A stretch of 64,000 nt of DNA from Actinomycetes bacterium (GTDB taxonomy: Bacteria; Actinomycetota; Acidimicrobiia; Acidimicrobiales; RAAP-2), in assembly GCA_021779735.1 (NCBI GenBank), contig JAJYAC010000002.1, forward strand, positions 35,147 to 99,146. Direction: 5' to 3'. Shown here piece after piece: positions 29,551 to 42,532 of this stretch (the stretch's first letter is position 1; every line of letters starts with the position of its first letter). The translations under genes were made by a program, and so were the position numbers. The notes beneath the pieces were generated by a model. The model was not told the DNA's origin. It was given only the letters and a program-made list of their open reading frames with translations, and made no database searches.

Positions 29551-30705
29551 GTGAGCAACCTCGCCTCCTACGCGGCGGTGATGGTCATTGGGGCACTGGT
29601 CACGATGCTGGCCGACCGGCCGGCGCGGGTGATCTCTCTAAAGGTCGGTTACACCGCCCAGCCCGACGAGCGCAAGGTCCACCAGCGCGTCACCCCCTAC
29701 GGCGGGGGCGCGGCGATGTTCGTGGGCCTGTGCGTGGCCCTGATGGCAGCCGTGGCGATCACGCCGCTACGCCAGGTCATCAGTTCAAGTCACGAGGTCA
29801 TCGGCGTCTTGCTCGCCGCCGGGGTCATCTTCGTCGTCGGCGTCGTCGACGACTTTCGTGAGATGAGCGCGCCGGCGAAGGTGGCGGGACAGTTCCTCGC
29901 CGCCTCGGTGCTCTACCTCTCGGGCTGCACGATGTACCAGTTGAAGTTGCCCTTCGCCGGATTCGTCGTGCTGGGGCCGTCGATCCTGCCGGTGATCACC
30001 GCGCTGTGGGTCTTCGCACTGTCGAACGCGGTGAACTTGATCGACGGACTCGACGGACTCGCCGCGGGGATCGTGACGATCGCCTCGGGCACCCTGTGCA
30101 TCTACGGGCTGCGCCTCGAGGACCTGGGGCTGCTGCCGATCACCAACGTGGGGCCGCTCGTCGCCGCGGTCACCTGTGGGATCAGCCTGGGGTTCCTTCG
30201 CGACAACTTCCACCCGGCCAAGCTCTTCATGGGCGACGCCGGGGCCCTGATGCTCGGGCTCTTGATGAGCGCCTCGACCATGGTCATCGGCGGGCGGACC
30301 CCGCCGGCGAGCGGCGTCACCTTCTTCTTCTTCGCGCCCCTCTTGATTCCGGTGTTCATCCTCGGCGTGCCGCTCATCGACGCGACGTGGGCCTTCGTGC
30401 GACGCACCCTCTCCGGTCAGGGATTTCACACCCCGGACAAGAACCACATTCACCACCGTCTCATGCGCCTGGGTCACGGGCACCGCCGTACCGTGGTGAT
30501 CTTGTGGCTCTGGACGGCCTTCTTGTGCGCCTTCGTGCTCTTTCCGCTCTTCGAGCCCGCGACGAACGTCTTCATCCCCTTTGGCGTCGCTCTTATGCTC
30601 ATCGCCCTCTTCACGTGGTTCTCGCCCCTCGCGGCGCGCTTGGCGCGACACCGGCCCCGCGAGGTGGACGCCGAGGGACGCGACCACCACGACGTGCACT
30701 CGTGA
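29551..30705 (+). CDS. MraY/WecA/TagO-family undecaprenyl-phosphate sugar-1-phosphate transferase
   Basis: 384 aa, multi-TM; GVVDDFREMSAPAKVAGQ, NLIDGLDGLAAG, FMGDAGALMLGLLM, DKNHIHHRLMRLGHGHR. Confidence 0.93.
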   Translation: MSNLASYAAVMVIGALVTMLADRPARVISLKVGYTAQPDERKVHQRVTPYGGGAAMFVGLCVALMAAVAITPLRQVISSSHEVIGVLLAAGVIFVVGVVDDFREMSAPAKVAGQFLAASVLYLSGCTMYQLKLPFAGFVVLGPSILPVITALWVFALSNAVNLIDGLDGLAAGIVTIASGTLCIYGLRLEDLGLLPITNVGPLVAAVTCGISLGFLRDNFHPAKLFMGDAGALMLGLLMSASTMVIGGRTPPASGVTFFFFAPLLIPVFILGVPLIDATWAFVRRTLSGQGFHTPDKNHIHHRLMRLGHGHRRTVVILWLWTAFLCAFVLFPLFEPATNVFIPFGVALMLIALFTWFSPLAARLARHRPREVDAEGRDHHDVHS

Positions 30706-30956
30706 GCGGACCCCCCGACGACGGCCACGACCAGGGTGAGGATCGGTTCCATCAGAGCGTGCGCGACCTGCCCGGGGTCGCCGTCTTCGCGACGATGGGC
30801 ATGACGATCGCGCTGTGCGAGGGCGCCGGCGTCGCCCTGGGACTGTGGATTGACCATCTCCTGAGTAGCGCTCCGGGTGGTCTGATTTTCGGGGTAGTGT
30901 TGGGGACGGTCGTCGCCGTGCTGAGCGTAGTGAAGCAAGTCCGACGTTTCCTCTAG
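30702..30956 (+). CDS. AtpZ/AtpI-like small membrane protein
   Basis: GTG at 30702, overlaps previous CDS by 4 bp; VAVFATMGMTIALCEGAGVALGLWIDHLLSSAPGGLIFGVVLGTVVAVLSVVKQVR. Confidence 0.75.
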   Translation: MSGPPDDGHDQGEDRFHQSVRDLPGVAVFATMGMTIALCEGAGVALGLWIDHLLSSAPGGLIFGVVLGTVVAVLSVVKQVRRFL

Positions 30957-30964
30957 AGAAACTA

Positions 30965-31378
30965 TTGCTCGTGCTCGAAAACCTACCTGCCCAGACCCTC
31001 CCGCGCCTGCTGCGACGCACGACACTGTCGGCGATCCTGGTGGGCTTCGTGGGCTTTCTGGTCGCCGCGTTCCTCGCCCCGCCCCTCGCCGCGCTCGGCG
31101 TGGCGATCGGGGTCGCCCTGGCCGTGGTGAACCTGCGCTTCTTAGACCGTCAGGCCGCGCGCGTGGAGCTGAAGGGTGAGCAGTCCCACAAAGCCGTGCG
31201 CCGACAACTCGGGTCCAAAACCGCGAGCCGCCTGATCGTTGTGACCATCGTCATCATCGGCGTGGTTTGGCTGAACGCCCCTCTGGGAATCGGTATTGTG
31301 TCAGGGCTTGTGCTTTATCAGATCGTGTTCGTCTTGAACGTGTTGCGCGTCGTGGCGGATAAGGGAGGAATCGAGTGA
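30965..31378 (+). CDS. ATP synthase subunit I-like membrane protein
   Basis: 137 aa, four predicted TM segments, immediately upstream of atpB. Confidence 0.7.
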   Translation: MLVLENLPAQTLPRLLRRTTLSAILVGFVGFLVAAFLAPPLAALGVAIGVALAVVNLRFLDRQAARVELKGEQSHKAVRRQLGSKTASRLIVVTIVIIGVVWLNAPLGIGIVSGLVLYQIVFVLNVLRVVADKGGIE

Positions 31379-32151
31379 GGACGCTCTACGCGGCCAAGGC
31401 AATCCACGTCGGCGTCCACCCCACGATCCACATTCTGGGCCTGGCCATCGACGTTGACATCGTCACCTCGACCCTGGTGGCCGCGGCTATCTTGTCCTTC
31501 CTCGTCTTTCGCGTGCGCGCCAAGTCCACCTCGGGCGTTCCGGGAAAGCTCCAGCTGATGTTTGAGTTGCTCTACGAGCAGGTGAGTGACCTCGCGGCCT
31601 CGGCGATCGGTCCCAAGGGACGTCGCTTCGTGCCCATTGGCATGACGATCTTCTTGTTCGTGCTGATCTCGAACTGGATCGGCTTCATTCCCTCGGCGCT
31701 CCAGCCGGGCATCTCCTCGGAGATCCTTCCCTCGCCGACCGGTGACGTGAACCTGCCACTGGCCATGGCCCTGCTCGTGATCGTGTGGGTGCACGTGGAG
31801 TCGCTGCGCGCGCGCGGACTACGCGGCTACTTGGGCCACTACGCCCAGCCCTACGCGGCGCTGGCGCCGATCAACATCATCGAAGAGATCACCAAGCCCA
31901 TCACGCTGACCTTCCGTCTCTTTGGCAACATCTTCTCGGGCGGACTCATGATCCTCGTCATGACCACCCTGCTTCCGGTTTACGTCGTGCCCTTCGGCGA
32001 GATCATCTGGAAGCCCTTCGACCTGTTCATCGGCGCCATTCAGGCGTTCATCTTCATGCTGTTGACGATTCTGTACTTCGGCATGGCGATGAGCACCGAT
32101 CACGCCGACGAGCACGACACGGCCTCAACCGGGGCCCTCACGGCCTCGTAG
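31375..32151 (+). CDS. atpB: ATP synthase F0 subunit a
   Basis: 258 aa; [43 protein letters not shown]. Confidence 0.96.
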   Translation: MRTLYAAKAIHVGVHPTIHILGLAIDVDIVTSTLVAAAILSFLVFRVRAKSTSGVPGKLQLMFELLYEQVSDLAASAIGPKGRRFVPIGMTIFLFVLISNWIGFIPSALQPGISSEILPSPTGDVNLPLAMALLVIVWVHVESLRARGLRGYLGHYAQPYAALAPINIIEEITKPITLTFRLFGNIFSGGLMILVMTTLLPVYVVPFGEIIWKPFDLFIGAIQAFIFMLLTILYFGMAMSTDHADEHDTASTGALTAS

Positions 32152-32177
32152 CAACCCAACCCAGGAGGAAAATACAC

Positions 32178-32444
32178 ATGGCAAATGCATCAGACATCGG
32201 GTCGGCGGTACGCGTCGCTGGCGCGCTGGTCGGCGGTGGACTGGCCCTCGGTGGCGGTGCCATCGGTGCGGCCATTGGTGACGGCCTGGCCGGTAGCCAG
32301 ACGATCGCCGCGATCGCCCGTCAGCCCGAGATCGAGAACAAGGCTCGTCAGTACTTCTTCCTGACCGTGGGTCTGGTGGAGGCGATGTACTTCATCAACC
32401 TGCTGTTCATGGTCGTCTTCGTCTACGTCTTCAAGGCGCAGTAG
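32178..32444 (+). CDS. atpE: ATP synthase F0 subunit c
   Basis: ATG at 32178; [67 protein letters not shown]. Confidence 0.95.
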   Translation: MANASDIGSAVRVAGALVGGGLALGGGAIGAAIGDGLAGSQTIAAIARQPEIENKARQYFFLTVGLVEAMYFINLLFMVVFVYVFKAQ

Positions 32445-32489
32445 CCAGACGCCGCCACCCGGCGGCTTCGTGAAAGAAGGTCTAAAGAG

Positions 32490-33011
32490 ATGATGTTCGC
32501 TGAGTCCGTGTTCTTGTTGCCCAACGGGACGTTCGTGGTCGAGCTCGTGGTGGTTGCGGTGATCTTGTTCGTGGTCACCAAGTACCTCGTGCCGCCGATC
32601 AACGGGGCGCTCGAGGCGCGCCAGGAGAAGATCCGCACCGCCCTCGAGGCCGCCGACGCCGCGCGCGCCGACGCCGCGGCGTCTGACGACGAGCGTCAGC
32701 GGATCCTCAACGAGGCCCGCGACAACGCCCGTGAGATCGTCAGCGCCGCCCAGGCCACGGCCGACCAGGTCAAGGCCGAGGCGGGGGGACGCGCGCAGGT
32801 CGAGTACGAGCGCATCGTCGCCGCCGCCCAGGTCGAAGTCGCCGCGGCGCGCCAGCGCGCCGTCGACGAGGCGTCGGCGCGCATCGGCGAGATCGTCTTT
32901 GACCTCGTGGCCACCATCGTCGGACGAGAGGTCGACCAGAGCGCCCACCAGGAGCTCGTGCGCGAGGCCGTCGCCGCCATTGGTGAGCAGACGCGCGGGA
33001 CGGGCCACTGA
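32490..33011 (+). CDS. atpF: ATP synthase F0 subunit b
   Basis: 173 aa; single N-terminal TM plus long charged helix; position in atp operon. Confidence 0.92.
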   Translation: MMFAESVFLLPNGTFVVELVVVAVILFVVTKYLVPPINGALEARQEKIRTALEAADAARADAAASDDERQRILNEARDNAREIVSAAQATADQVKAEAGGRAQVEYERIVAAAQVEVAAARQRAVDEASARIGEIVFDLVATIVGREVDQSAHQELVREAVAAIGEQTRGTGH

Positions 33012-33013
33012 TC

Positions 33014-33925
33014 ATGCAGGCACGGCTCGAAGGATTCGCCAGCGCGCTGTTGGGTGCGCTCGACGACGCGCAGCGTTCGCGCGTCGCCGGGGAGCTGACC
33101 ACCCTCGAGCAGACCGTTCTCGCCCGCGCCGACCTGCGCGGCTTCCTCGCCGACACCTCGCTCAGCGGCGCGACGCGCGCCCAGGTGCTCAACGACGTGC
33201 TCGTCGACAAGGTGGAGGCGACGACGCGACGCCTCGCGACCTACGCGGCGGCCCGCGTGGCCGCCCAGGAGGTCGCCCACTCCTTCGCCGAGCTGGCCGT
33301 GATGGCACGCACGTTCTCTGAGACCGGCGATCTCTCCCTGCCGGGACTGGCGTTGCTCGCCTCGCGCGCGCGTGTCTCGGGCTTCGCCGACGCTCTGCTC
33401 GAGGACACGCCGACCGAGGACTTCTCGACGATCGGCGATCAGCTCTTCACCTGGGCCCAGACGGTGGACTCGAACGACGCCCTGCGACGTCTGCTGCTCG
33501 ACCGCGACGCCGATCTCCTGGCGCGACTGGGCGCCACCAGTCAGCTCCTCGAGGGCCGCGTGGACCCCACGACCCTCGCGCTCGCGCGCTTCGTCGTTCT
33601 CGGCGGCCGTCCGCGCGACCTCGTGGGTACTCTCAACTTCCTCGTCGACTTCGTCGCGCGCGCCCACGACTGGCGCGTCGCGCGGGTGCGCAGCGCCCGT
33701 CCCCTCGACGAGGCGAGTCGCCGGGACCTCACCACCTCTCTCGCCGCTCTCACCGGGCACACCGTCGAGCTACTCGAGGCCGATGACGCCTCGCTGCTCG
33801 GAGGCGTCTTGGTGGAGGTGGGCGACCTGCGTCTCGACGCGACCACACGCGGACGCCTCGGCGTGCTGCACGACTCGCTCGCGCAGGGCCACCTGTACGA
33901 ATCCGCCCTCTCTAGCAACGAATAA
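33014..33925 (+). CDS. atpH: ATP synthase delta subunit, extended form with duplicated N-terminal domain
   Basis: 303 aa instead of ~180; C-terminal part VRSARPLDEASRRDLTTSLAALTGHTVELLEADDASLLGGVLVEVGDLRLDATTRGRLGVL is typical delta/OSCP. Confidence 0.92.
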   Translation: MQARLEGFASALLGALDDAQRSRVAGELTTLEQTVLARADLRGFLADTSLSGATRAQVLNDVLVDKVEATTRRLATYAAARVAAQEVAHSFAELAVMARTFSETGDLSLPGLALLASRARVSGFADALLEDTPTEDFSTIGDQLFTWAQTVDSNDALRRLLLDRDADLLARLGATSQLLEGRVDPTTLALARFVVLGGRPRDLVGTLNFLVDFVARAHDWRVARVRSARPLDEASRRDLTTSLAALTGHTVELLEADDASLLGGVLVEVGDLRLDATTRGRLGVLHDSLAQGHLYESALSSNE

Positions 33926-33940
33926 CCAAAGGACACTGTG

Positions 33941-35458
<1,518 letters not shown>

Positions 35459-35477
35459 GGCGTAGGGAAGGAGAATC

Positions 35478-37812
<2,335 letters not shown>

Positions 37813-37814
37813 TC

Positions 37815-38243
37815 GTGGCCAGCCTTCAGGTCGAGATCGTCACCCCCGAGGCGGCGCTGTTCGCCGGGGAGGCGACGTCGCTCGTGGCGCGCTCGAGCGC
37901 CGGAGAGTTCATGGTGCTGCCCGGGCACACGGCCACGGTGGGCGACGTCGTGCCCGGCGTCGTGCGCGTGCAGACCGCCGAGGGCGAAATTGCCTTCGCG
38001 GTCCACGGCGGCTACTTCCAGATCGCGAGTGCGCTCGAGGGCGTGACCCTGGCCACGGTGCTCGCCGGCGTCGCCGAGAACGTCGCGGACATCGACGTGG
38101 CGCGCGCCAGCGCGGCGAAGGAACGCCTGGAGATCGAACTGGCCTCGGCCACCCAGGCCAACCCCGACGACCACGCGCCCCACCTGGCCGCGCACGCGGC
38201 CCTCGCGCGCGCCGAGTTGCGCCTGCGCGCGGCGGCGAAGTAG
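37815..38243 (+). CDS. atpC: ATP synthase F1 subunit epsilon
   Basis: 142 aa; ASLQVEIVTPEAALFAGEATSLVARSSAGEFMVLPGHTATVGDVVPGVVRV. Confidence 0.95.
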   Translation: MASLQVEIVTPEAALFAGEATSLVARSSAGEFMVLPGHTATVGDVVPGVVRVQTAEGEIAFAVHGGYFQIASALEGVTLATVLAGVAENVADIDVARASAAKERLEIELASATQANPDDHAPHLAAHAALARAELRLRAAAK

Positions 38244-38675
38244 CTAGCGGGCGTTCACGTAGTCCAGCAGCTCGCGTCGCACGGCCTCGAGTTCGTCGAC
38301 GCGAGCCTTGACGACGTCGCCGATCGACACGAGGCCCGCCAGGCGGCCCTCGTCGAGCACGGGGACGTGACGGATGTGCCGGTCGGTCATCGTGGCCATG
38401 AGGTCGTTGAGCGACGTGTCCTGGGTGCAGGTGGTGACGGTCGCACTCATCAACGTGGAGACGGGTAACTCGAGTGTGGTCGCGCCGTGGCCCACGAGGG
38501 CGCGCACGACGTCGCGCTCGGAGAGGATGCCCGCGAGCGGGCCCTGGCCACCGGTCACGACCACCGCGCCGATGTCGCGCTCGCGCAGCATCGCGATCGC
38601 GTCGCCCACCGTCCTCTCCATTGAGATGGTCGCGACGTCGCGACCCTTGACCGCCAGCAGATCTCGTACGAACAT
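38244..38675 (-). CDS. CBS-domain pair protein
   Basis: 143 aa; two CBS repeats (AVVVTGGQGPLAGILSERDVVRAL; HVPVLDEGRLAGLVSIGDVVKA). Confidence 0.92.
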   Translation of the reverse strand: MFVRDLLAVKGRDVATISMERTVGDAIAMLRERDIGAVVVTGGQGPLAGILSERDVVRALVGHGATTLELPVSTLMSATVTTCTQDTSLNDLMATMTDRHIRHVPVLDEGRLAGLVSIGDVVKARVDELEAVRRELLDYVNAR

Positions 38676-38742
38676 GTCTTCCCCCCGTCGGTCTGCTCCC
38701 TAGGGCGGAGACTAGGGCACGGCGCGCCGGCGCGCAACGGGC

Positions 38743-39732
38743 CTAGAAGCCGGCGTTCGTGAACTCGGCCAACTTGTCGTGGCGGTGGAAGGTTTCCACG
38801 GTGCGCACGGTGCCCGATCCCGAGCGCACGACGAGGGACTGCGTCGTCGCGCCGAAGTCAAAGAAGCGCACGCCGCGCAAGAAGTCACCGTCGGTGATCG
38901 CGGTCGCGGCGAAGAAGCAGTCCTCGCTCGCGACGAGGTCGTCGGTTGTCAGCACGCGCGAGAGGTCGTAGCCGAGCGCTTCGGCGGCCGCTCGCTCGTC
39001 GTCGTTGCGCGGGTGCAGAATGCCCTGGATCTCGCCGCCGAGGCCCTTGATCGCGGCCGCGGCGATCACGCCCTCGGGGGTGCCACCCACGCCGAAGAGG
39101 ACGTCGACGCCCGAGTTGGGCCAGCCCGTGGCGATCGCGCCGGCGACGTCGCCGTCGGAGATCAGCAGGATGCGCGCCCCGGCCTCGCGCACCTCGGCGA
39201 TGAGCTCGTCGTGGCGCGGGCGGTCCAAGATCACGACGCCCATCTCCTGGACGGGCTTCTTGAGACGGCGCGAGAGCTCCTGGAGGTTCTCGGTGACCGA
39301 GGCGTTGATGTCGATCGAGCCGCGACCGCGCGGGCCCACCGCGACCTTCTGCATGTAGACGCACGGGCCCGGGTTGAACATGGTGCCGCGCTCGGCGAGC
39401 GCGATGACCGAGAGAGCGCCATTGCGACCCATGGCGGTGAGCGTGGTGCCGTCGATGGGATCGACCGCGACGTCGACCTGGGGCGGGCGCCCGTCGCCGA
39501 TGTGCTCGCCGTTAAAGAGCATCGGCGCCTCGTCCTTCTCACCCTCGCCGATGACGACGATGCCGTCCATCGCCACGCCGCCGAGAACGAAGCGCATGGC
39601 GTCCACGGCCGCGCCGTCGGCGGCGTTCTTGTCGCCGCGACCGGCCCAGCGGGCGGCCGCGATGGCCGCCGCCTCCGTGACGCGAATGAGTTCCAGCGCG
39701 ATGTTGCGGTCCGGCCGCGAGGGGGGTTGCAC
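38743..39732 (-). CDS. glpX: Class II fructose-1,6-bisphosphatase
   Basis: 329 aa; IVIGEGEKDEAPMLFNGEHIGDG, VAVDPIDGTTLTA. Confidence 0.96.
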   Translation of the reverse strand: MQPPSRPDRNIALELIRVTEAAAIAAARWAGRGDKNAADGAAVDAMRFVLGGVAMDGIVVIGEGEKDEAPMLFNGEHIGDGRPPQVDVAVDPIDGTTLTAMGRNGALSVIALAERGTMFNPGPCVYMQKVAVGPRGRGSIDINASVTENLQELSRRLKKPVQEMGVVILDRPRHDELIAEVREAGARILLISDGDVAGAIATGWPNSGVDVLFGVGGTPEGVIAAAAIKGLGGEIQGILHPRNDDERAAAEALGYDLSRVLTTDDLVASEDCFFAATAITDGDFLRGVRFFDFGATTQSLVVRSGSGTVRTVETFHRHDKLAEFTNAGF

Positions 39733-39799
39733 GAGGAAACATTACCCCGGGCGCCCCGCTCCTCTCGGACCTGGAGCCCGTCTCGGCCATACTGAAGGG

Positions 39800-41062
39800 G
39801 TGAGTTTTCTGCTGATCAAGTCCGCGGGCCCCCTCGCGGGCGAGGTCAGCGCGCACGGCGCCAAGAACGCGGTACTCAAGCAAATGGCGGCCTGTCTGCT
39901 GGCCAGTGGGCGCCACGAGCTTCTGAACGTGCCCGACATCACCGACGTCGTCGTGATGGGCGAGTTGCTGGTGGCCCTGGGATGCTCGGTGACCTCGCCG
40001 CGCGCGCACGAGCTCGTTATCGACGTGCCCGCGGCGGGTGACCTGCACCCCATCGCGCCGGCGCACCTCTTCGAGGCGATGCGGGCCTCCATCGTCGTCC
40101 TCGGTCCGTTGCTCGCGCGCTGTGGCGAGGCGTCCATGGCGCTACCCGGCGGGGACGACTTCGGCCAGCGGCCGATCAACTTTCACACCGAGGGCCTGGG
40201 CGCGATGGGCGCGGTCTTTGAGAACGACCGCATGTCGATTCGCGCGCGCGTGACGCGCGCGCGCCTGCGCGCGACGCGCATCACCCTCGAGTACCCCAGC
40301 CACACCGCCACGGACAACCTCATGATGGCCTGCGTGCTCGCCGAGGGTCGCTCGGTGATCGACAACGCGGCGCGCGAACCCGAAGTCGAAGACCTCGGTC
40401 GTCAACTCATCGCGATGGGCGCGCGCATCGAGGGCCTGGGCACGTCGCGGCTCACCATCGATGGCGTCAGTGAACTCTCGCCCGCGCGTCACGAGGTGAT
40501 CTGTGACCGCGTGGTGGCCGCCACGTACCTCGCCGCGGGCCTCATCAGCGCCGGCGAGGTGCGCGTGAACGACGCGAGAAGCGACCACATGGAGATGCTG
40601 CTGCGAAAGTTCGCGGCGATGGGAGCGACGCTCGATGTGACTGGCCCCGGTATCGCGCTGCGCGGTCCCGTTCGCCCGCGCGCCTGTGACGTGGCCACGT
40701 TGCCCTACCCCGGCGTGGCGACGGACTACAAGCCACTCGTCACCACGGTCCTCTCGGTCGCCGACGGCGTCTCGGTGGTGACCGAGAACCTCTTTAGCGG
40801 GCGCTTTCGCTACGTCGACGAGCTCATTCGCCTGGGCGCGGATATCCAGACCGCCGGGCACCACGCCGTCGTTCGCGGTGTCACGCACCTGAGCGGCACC
40901 GAGGTGCGCGGCGGTGACATCCGCGCGGCGGCGGCCCTCGCCCTCGCGGGACTGGTGGCCACCGGAGAGACGCGCGTGGGCGGCTACGAGCACATCGCGC
41001 GCGGCTACGAGGACTTCGTGGGACACCTGCGCGCCCTCGGGGCTCAGGTGGAGTTCGCGTGA
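39800..41062 (+). CDS. murA: UDP-N-acetylglucosamine 1-carboxyvinyltransferase
   Basis: GTG at 39800; GPLAGEVSAHGAKNAVLKQMAACLLASG, ending VGGYEHIARGYEDFVGHLRALGAQV. Confidence 0.93.
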   Translation: MSFLLIKSAGPLAGEVSAHGAKNAVLKQMAACLLASGRHELLNVPDITDVVVMGELLVALGCSVTSPRAHELVIDVPAAGDLHPIAPAHLFEAMRASIVVLGPLLARCGEASMALPGGDDFGQRPINFHTEGLGAMGAVFENDRMSIRARVTRARLRATRITLEYPSHTATDNLMMACVLAEGRSVIDNAAREPEVEDLGRQLIAMGARIEGLGTSRLTIDGVSELSPARHEVICDRVVAATYLAAGLISAGEVRVNDARSDHMEMLLRKFAAMGATLDVTGPGIALRGPVRPRACDVATLPYPGVATDYKPLVTTVLSVADGVSVVTENLFSGRFRYVDELIRLGADIQTAGHHAVVRGVTHLSGTEVRGGDIRAAAALALAGLVATGETRVGGYEHIARGYEDFVGHLRALGAQVEFA

Positions 41063-42018
41063 TCTCGCGCGACCCCGACGAGCTGATGGATGCGGCGGCG
41101 ACGGGCTCGCGTACCGCGCTCGCTCGACTGCTCACCTACGTCGAGTCCGGTGGCCCAAACCAGCGCGCGGTTGCCGCGCGCGCCTACGCGGTCCCCGCCC
41201 CCTACGTGGTGGGGCTCACGGGTCCGCCGGGGGCCGGCAAGTCCACGCTCACCGACGCGCTGATCAGCGCGCTGCTCGCGCGCGGCGACCTGGGGCCCGT
41301 GCGCTTTGACGAGCTCGGCGTGCTCTGCGTGGATCCCTCGTCGCCGTTCTCGGGTGGGGCCATTCTCGGCGACCGCATCCGCATGCAGTCCCACGCGACC
41401 AACGACGCGGTCTTCATCCGCTCGATGGCCACGCGAGGGCACCTCGGCGGGCTCAGCCTCGCCGTGCCCGACGCCCTGCGCGTGCTCGGAGCGGCGGGTT
41501 TCGCCCTCGCTCTCGTGGAGACCGTCGGCGTGGGACAGATGGAAGTCGACGTGGCCTCGGCCGCCGACACGACGGTTGTCGTGACGAACCCCGGGTGGGG
41601 CGACGCCATGCAGGCGAACAAGGCGGGGCTGCTCGAGGTAGCGGACGTCTTCGTGATCAACAAGGCCGATCGCGCGGGCGTCGCCGAGACGCGACGCGAC
41701 CTCGAGCAGATGCTCGACCTCGGCGGACCCTACGAGTGGCGCCCGCCGATCCTCGAGACCATCGCGACGAGTGCGACGGGGATCGACTCGCTCCTCGAGG
41801 CGTTGGGCGCGCACGCGGACTTCCTCGCCGACGGGCGCCTCGAGGGACACCGTCGCGCCCAGGCCGCGCGCGAGCTCGACGCGGTCATCGCGGCGTCGCT
41901 GCGCGCGCGCGTGCGCGAGCTCGCCCACGGTGAGGCCTACGAGCGTGCCCTCGAGGAGATCGTCGCGGGCCGCACGGATCCCTACCGCGCGGCAGAGACG
42001 TTACTCTCGGAGCCATGA
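41059..42018 (+). CDS. MeaB/ArgK-family G3E P-loop GTPase
   Basis: 319 aa; VGLTGPPGAGKSTLTDALI, CVDPSSPFSGGAILGDRIRM, VETVGVGQMEVDVASAADTTVVV, INKAD. Confidence 0.93.
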   Translation: MISRDPDELMDAAATGSRTALARLLTYVESGGPNQRAVAARAYAVPAPYVVGLTGPPGAGKSTLTDALISALLARGDLGPVRFDELGVLCVDPSSPFSGGAILGDRIRMQSHATNDAVFIRSMATRGHLGGLSLAVPDALRVLGAAGFALALVETVGVGQMEVDVASAADTTVVVTNPGWGDAMQANKAGLLEVADVFVINKADRAGVAETRRDLEQMLDLGGPYEWRPPILETIATSATGIDSLLEALGAHADFLADGRLEGHRRAQAARELDAVIAASLRARVRELAHGEAYERALEEIVAGRTDPYRAAETLLSEP

Positions 42019-42467
42019 TTGGCGTCTCGGTCGGCTACGACCTCCTCTTCTTAGTCCACGTCGTCGCGGCGATCGCGACGCTCACGGTGCTCGTCGCGAT
42101 GCGCGCGAGCGCGAGGCAAATCGCGAGCGGCGCGGACGAGACCGTCCAGCGCGCGCGCTTTCCTCAGCGGCGCAACTGGGCCGCGCGCCTCATGCACCTG
42201 TTGCCCCTCACGGGTCTGGCGATGTCACTCTCGGGCACCAGCGACGTGTCGCTCACGCGCCCGTGGATCGGCGTGGGGATCCTGTGCTACCTCGCCGGCG
42301 CCGGACATCTCGAGGCGCGCACCCTGCCCCTCGAGCGAGTCGTCGCCGAAGTCATCAACCACGACGGCGTGGCGTCGCCCGCGCGCGGTCGCCAGCTCGT
42401 GCGCTCGATCGACACGTTGCTCGTCCTGATCGCGCTCGCCCTACTCGCGATGCTGATCCAATTCTGA
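42015..42467 (+). CDS. Hypothetical membrane protein
   Basis: 150 aa, several hydrophobic segments; 4-bp overlap with upstream gene. Confidence 0.75.
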   Translation: MIGVSVGYDLLFLVHVVAAIATLTVLVAMRASARQIASGADETVQRARFPQRRNWAARLMHLLPLTGLAMSLSGTSDVSLTRPWIGVGILCYLAGAGHLEARTLPLERVVAEVINHDGVASPARGRQLVRSIDTLLVLIALALLAMLIQF

Positions 42468-42532
42468 CGCTGACGAACACGCGGGGTCCGGGAGCGTGTC
42501 TCGAGGTCGCCGTCAGAAAGTGCGGAGAACGC

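Noticed and set aside
38706-38735. GGCGCGCCGGCGCGC palindromic GC run near the CBS/glpX intergenic region
   Set aside because: Short, low-complexity GC palindrome expected by chance at this base composition.
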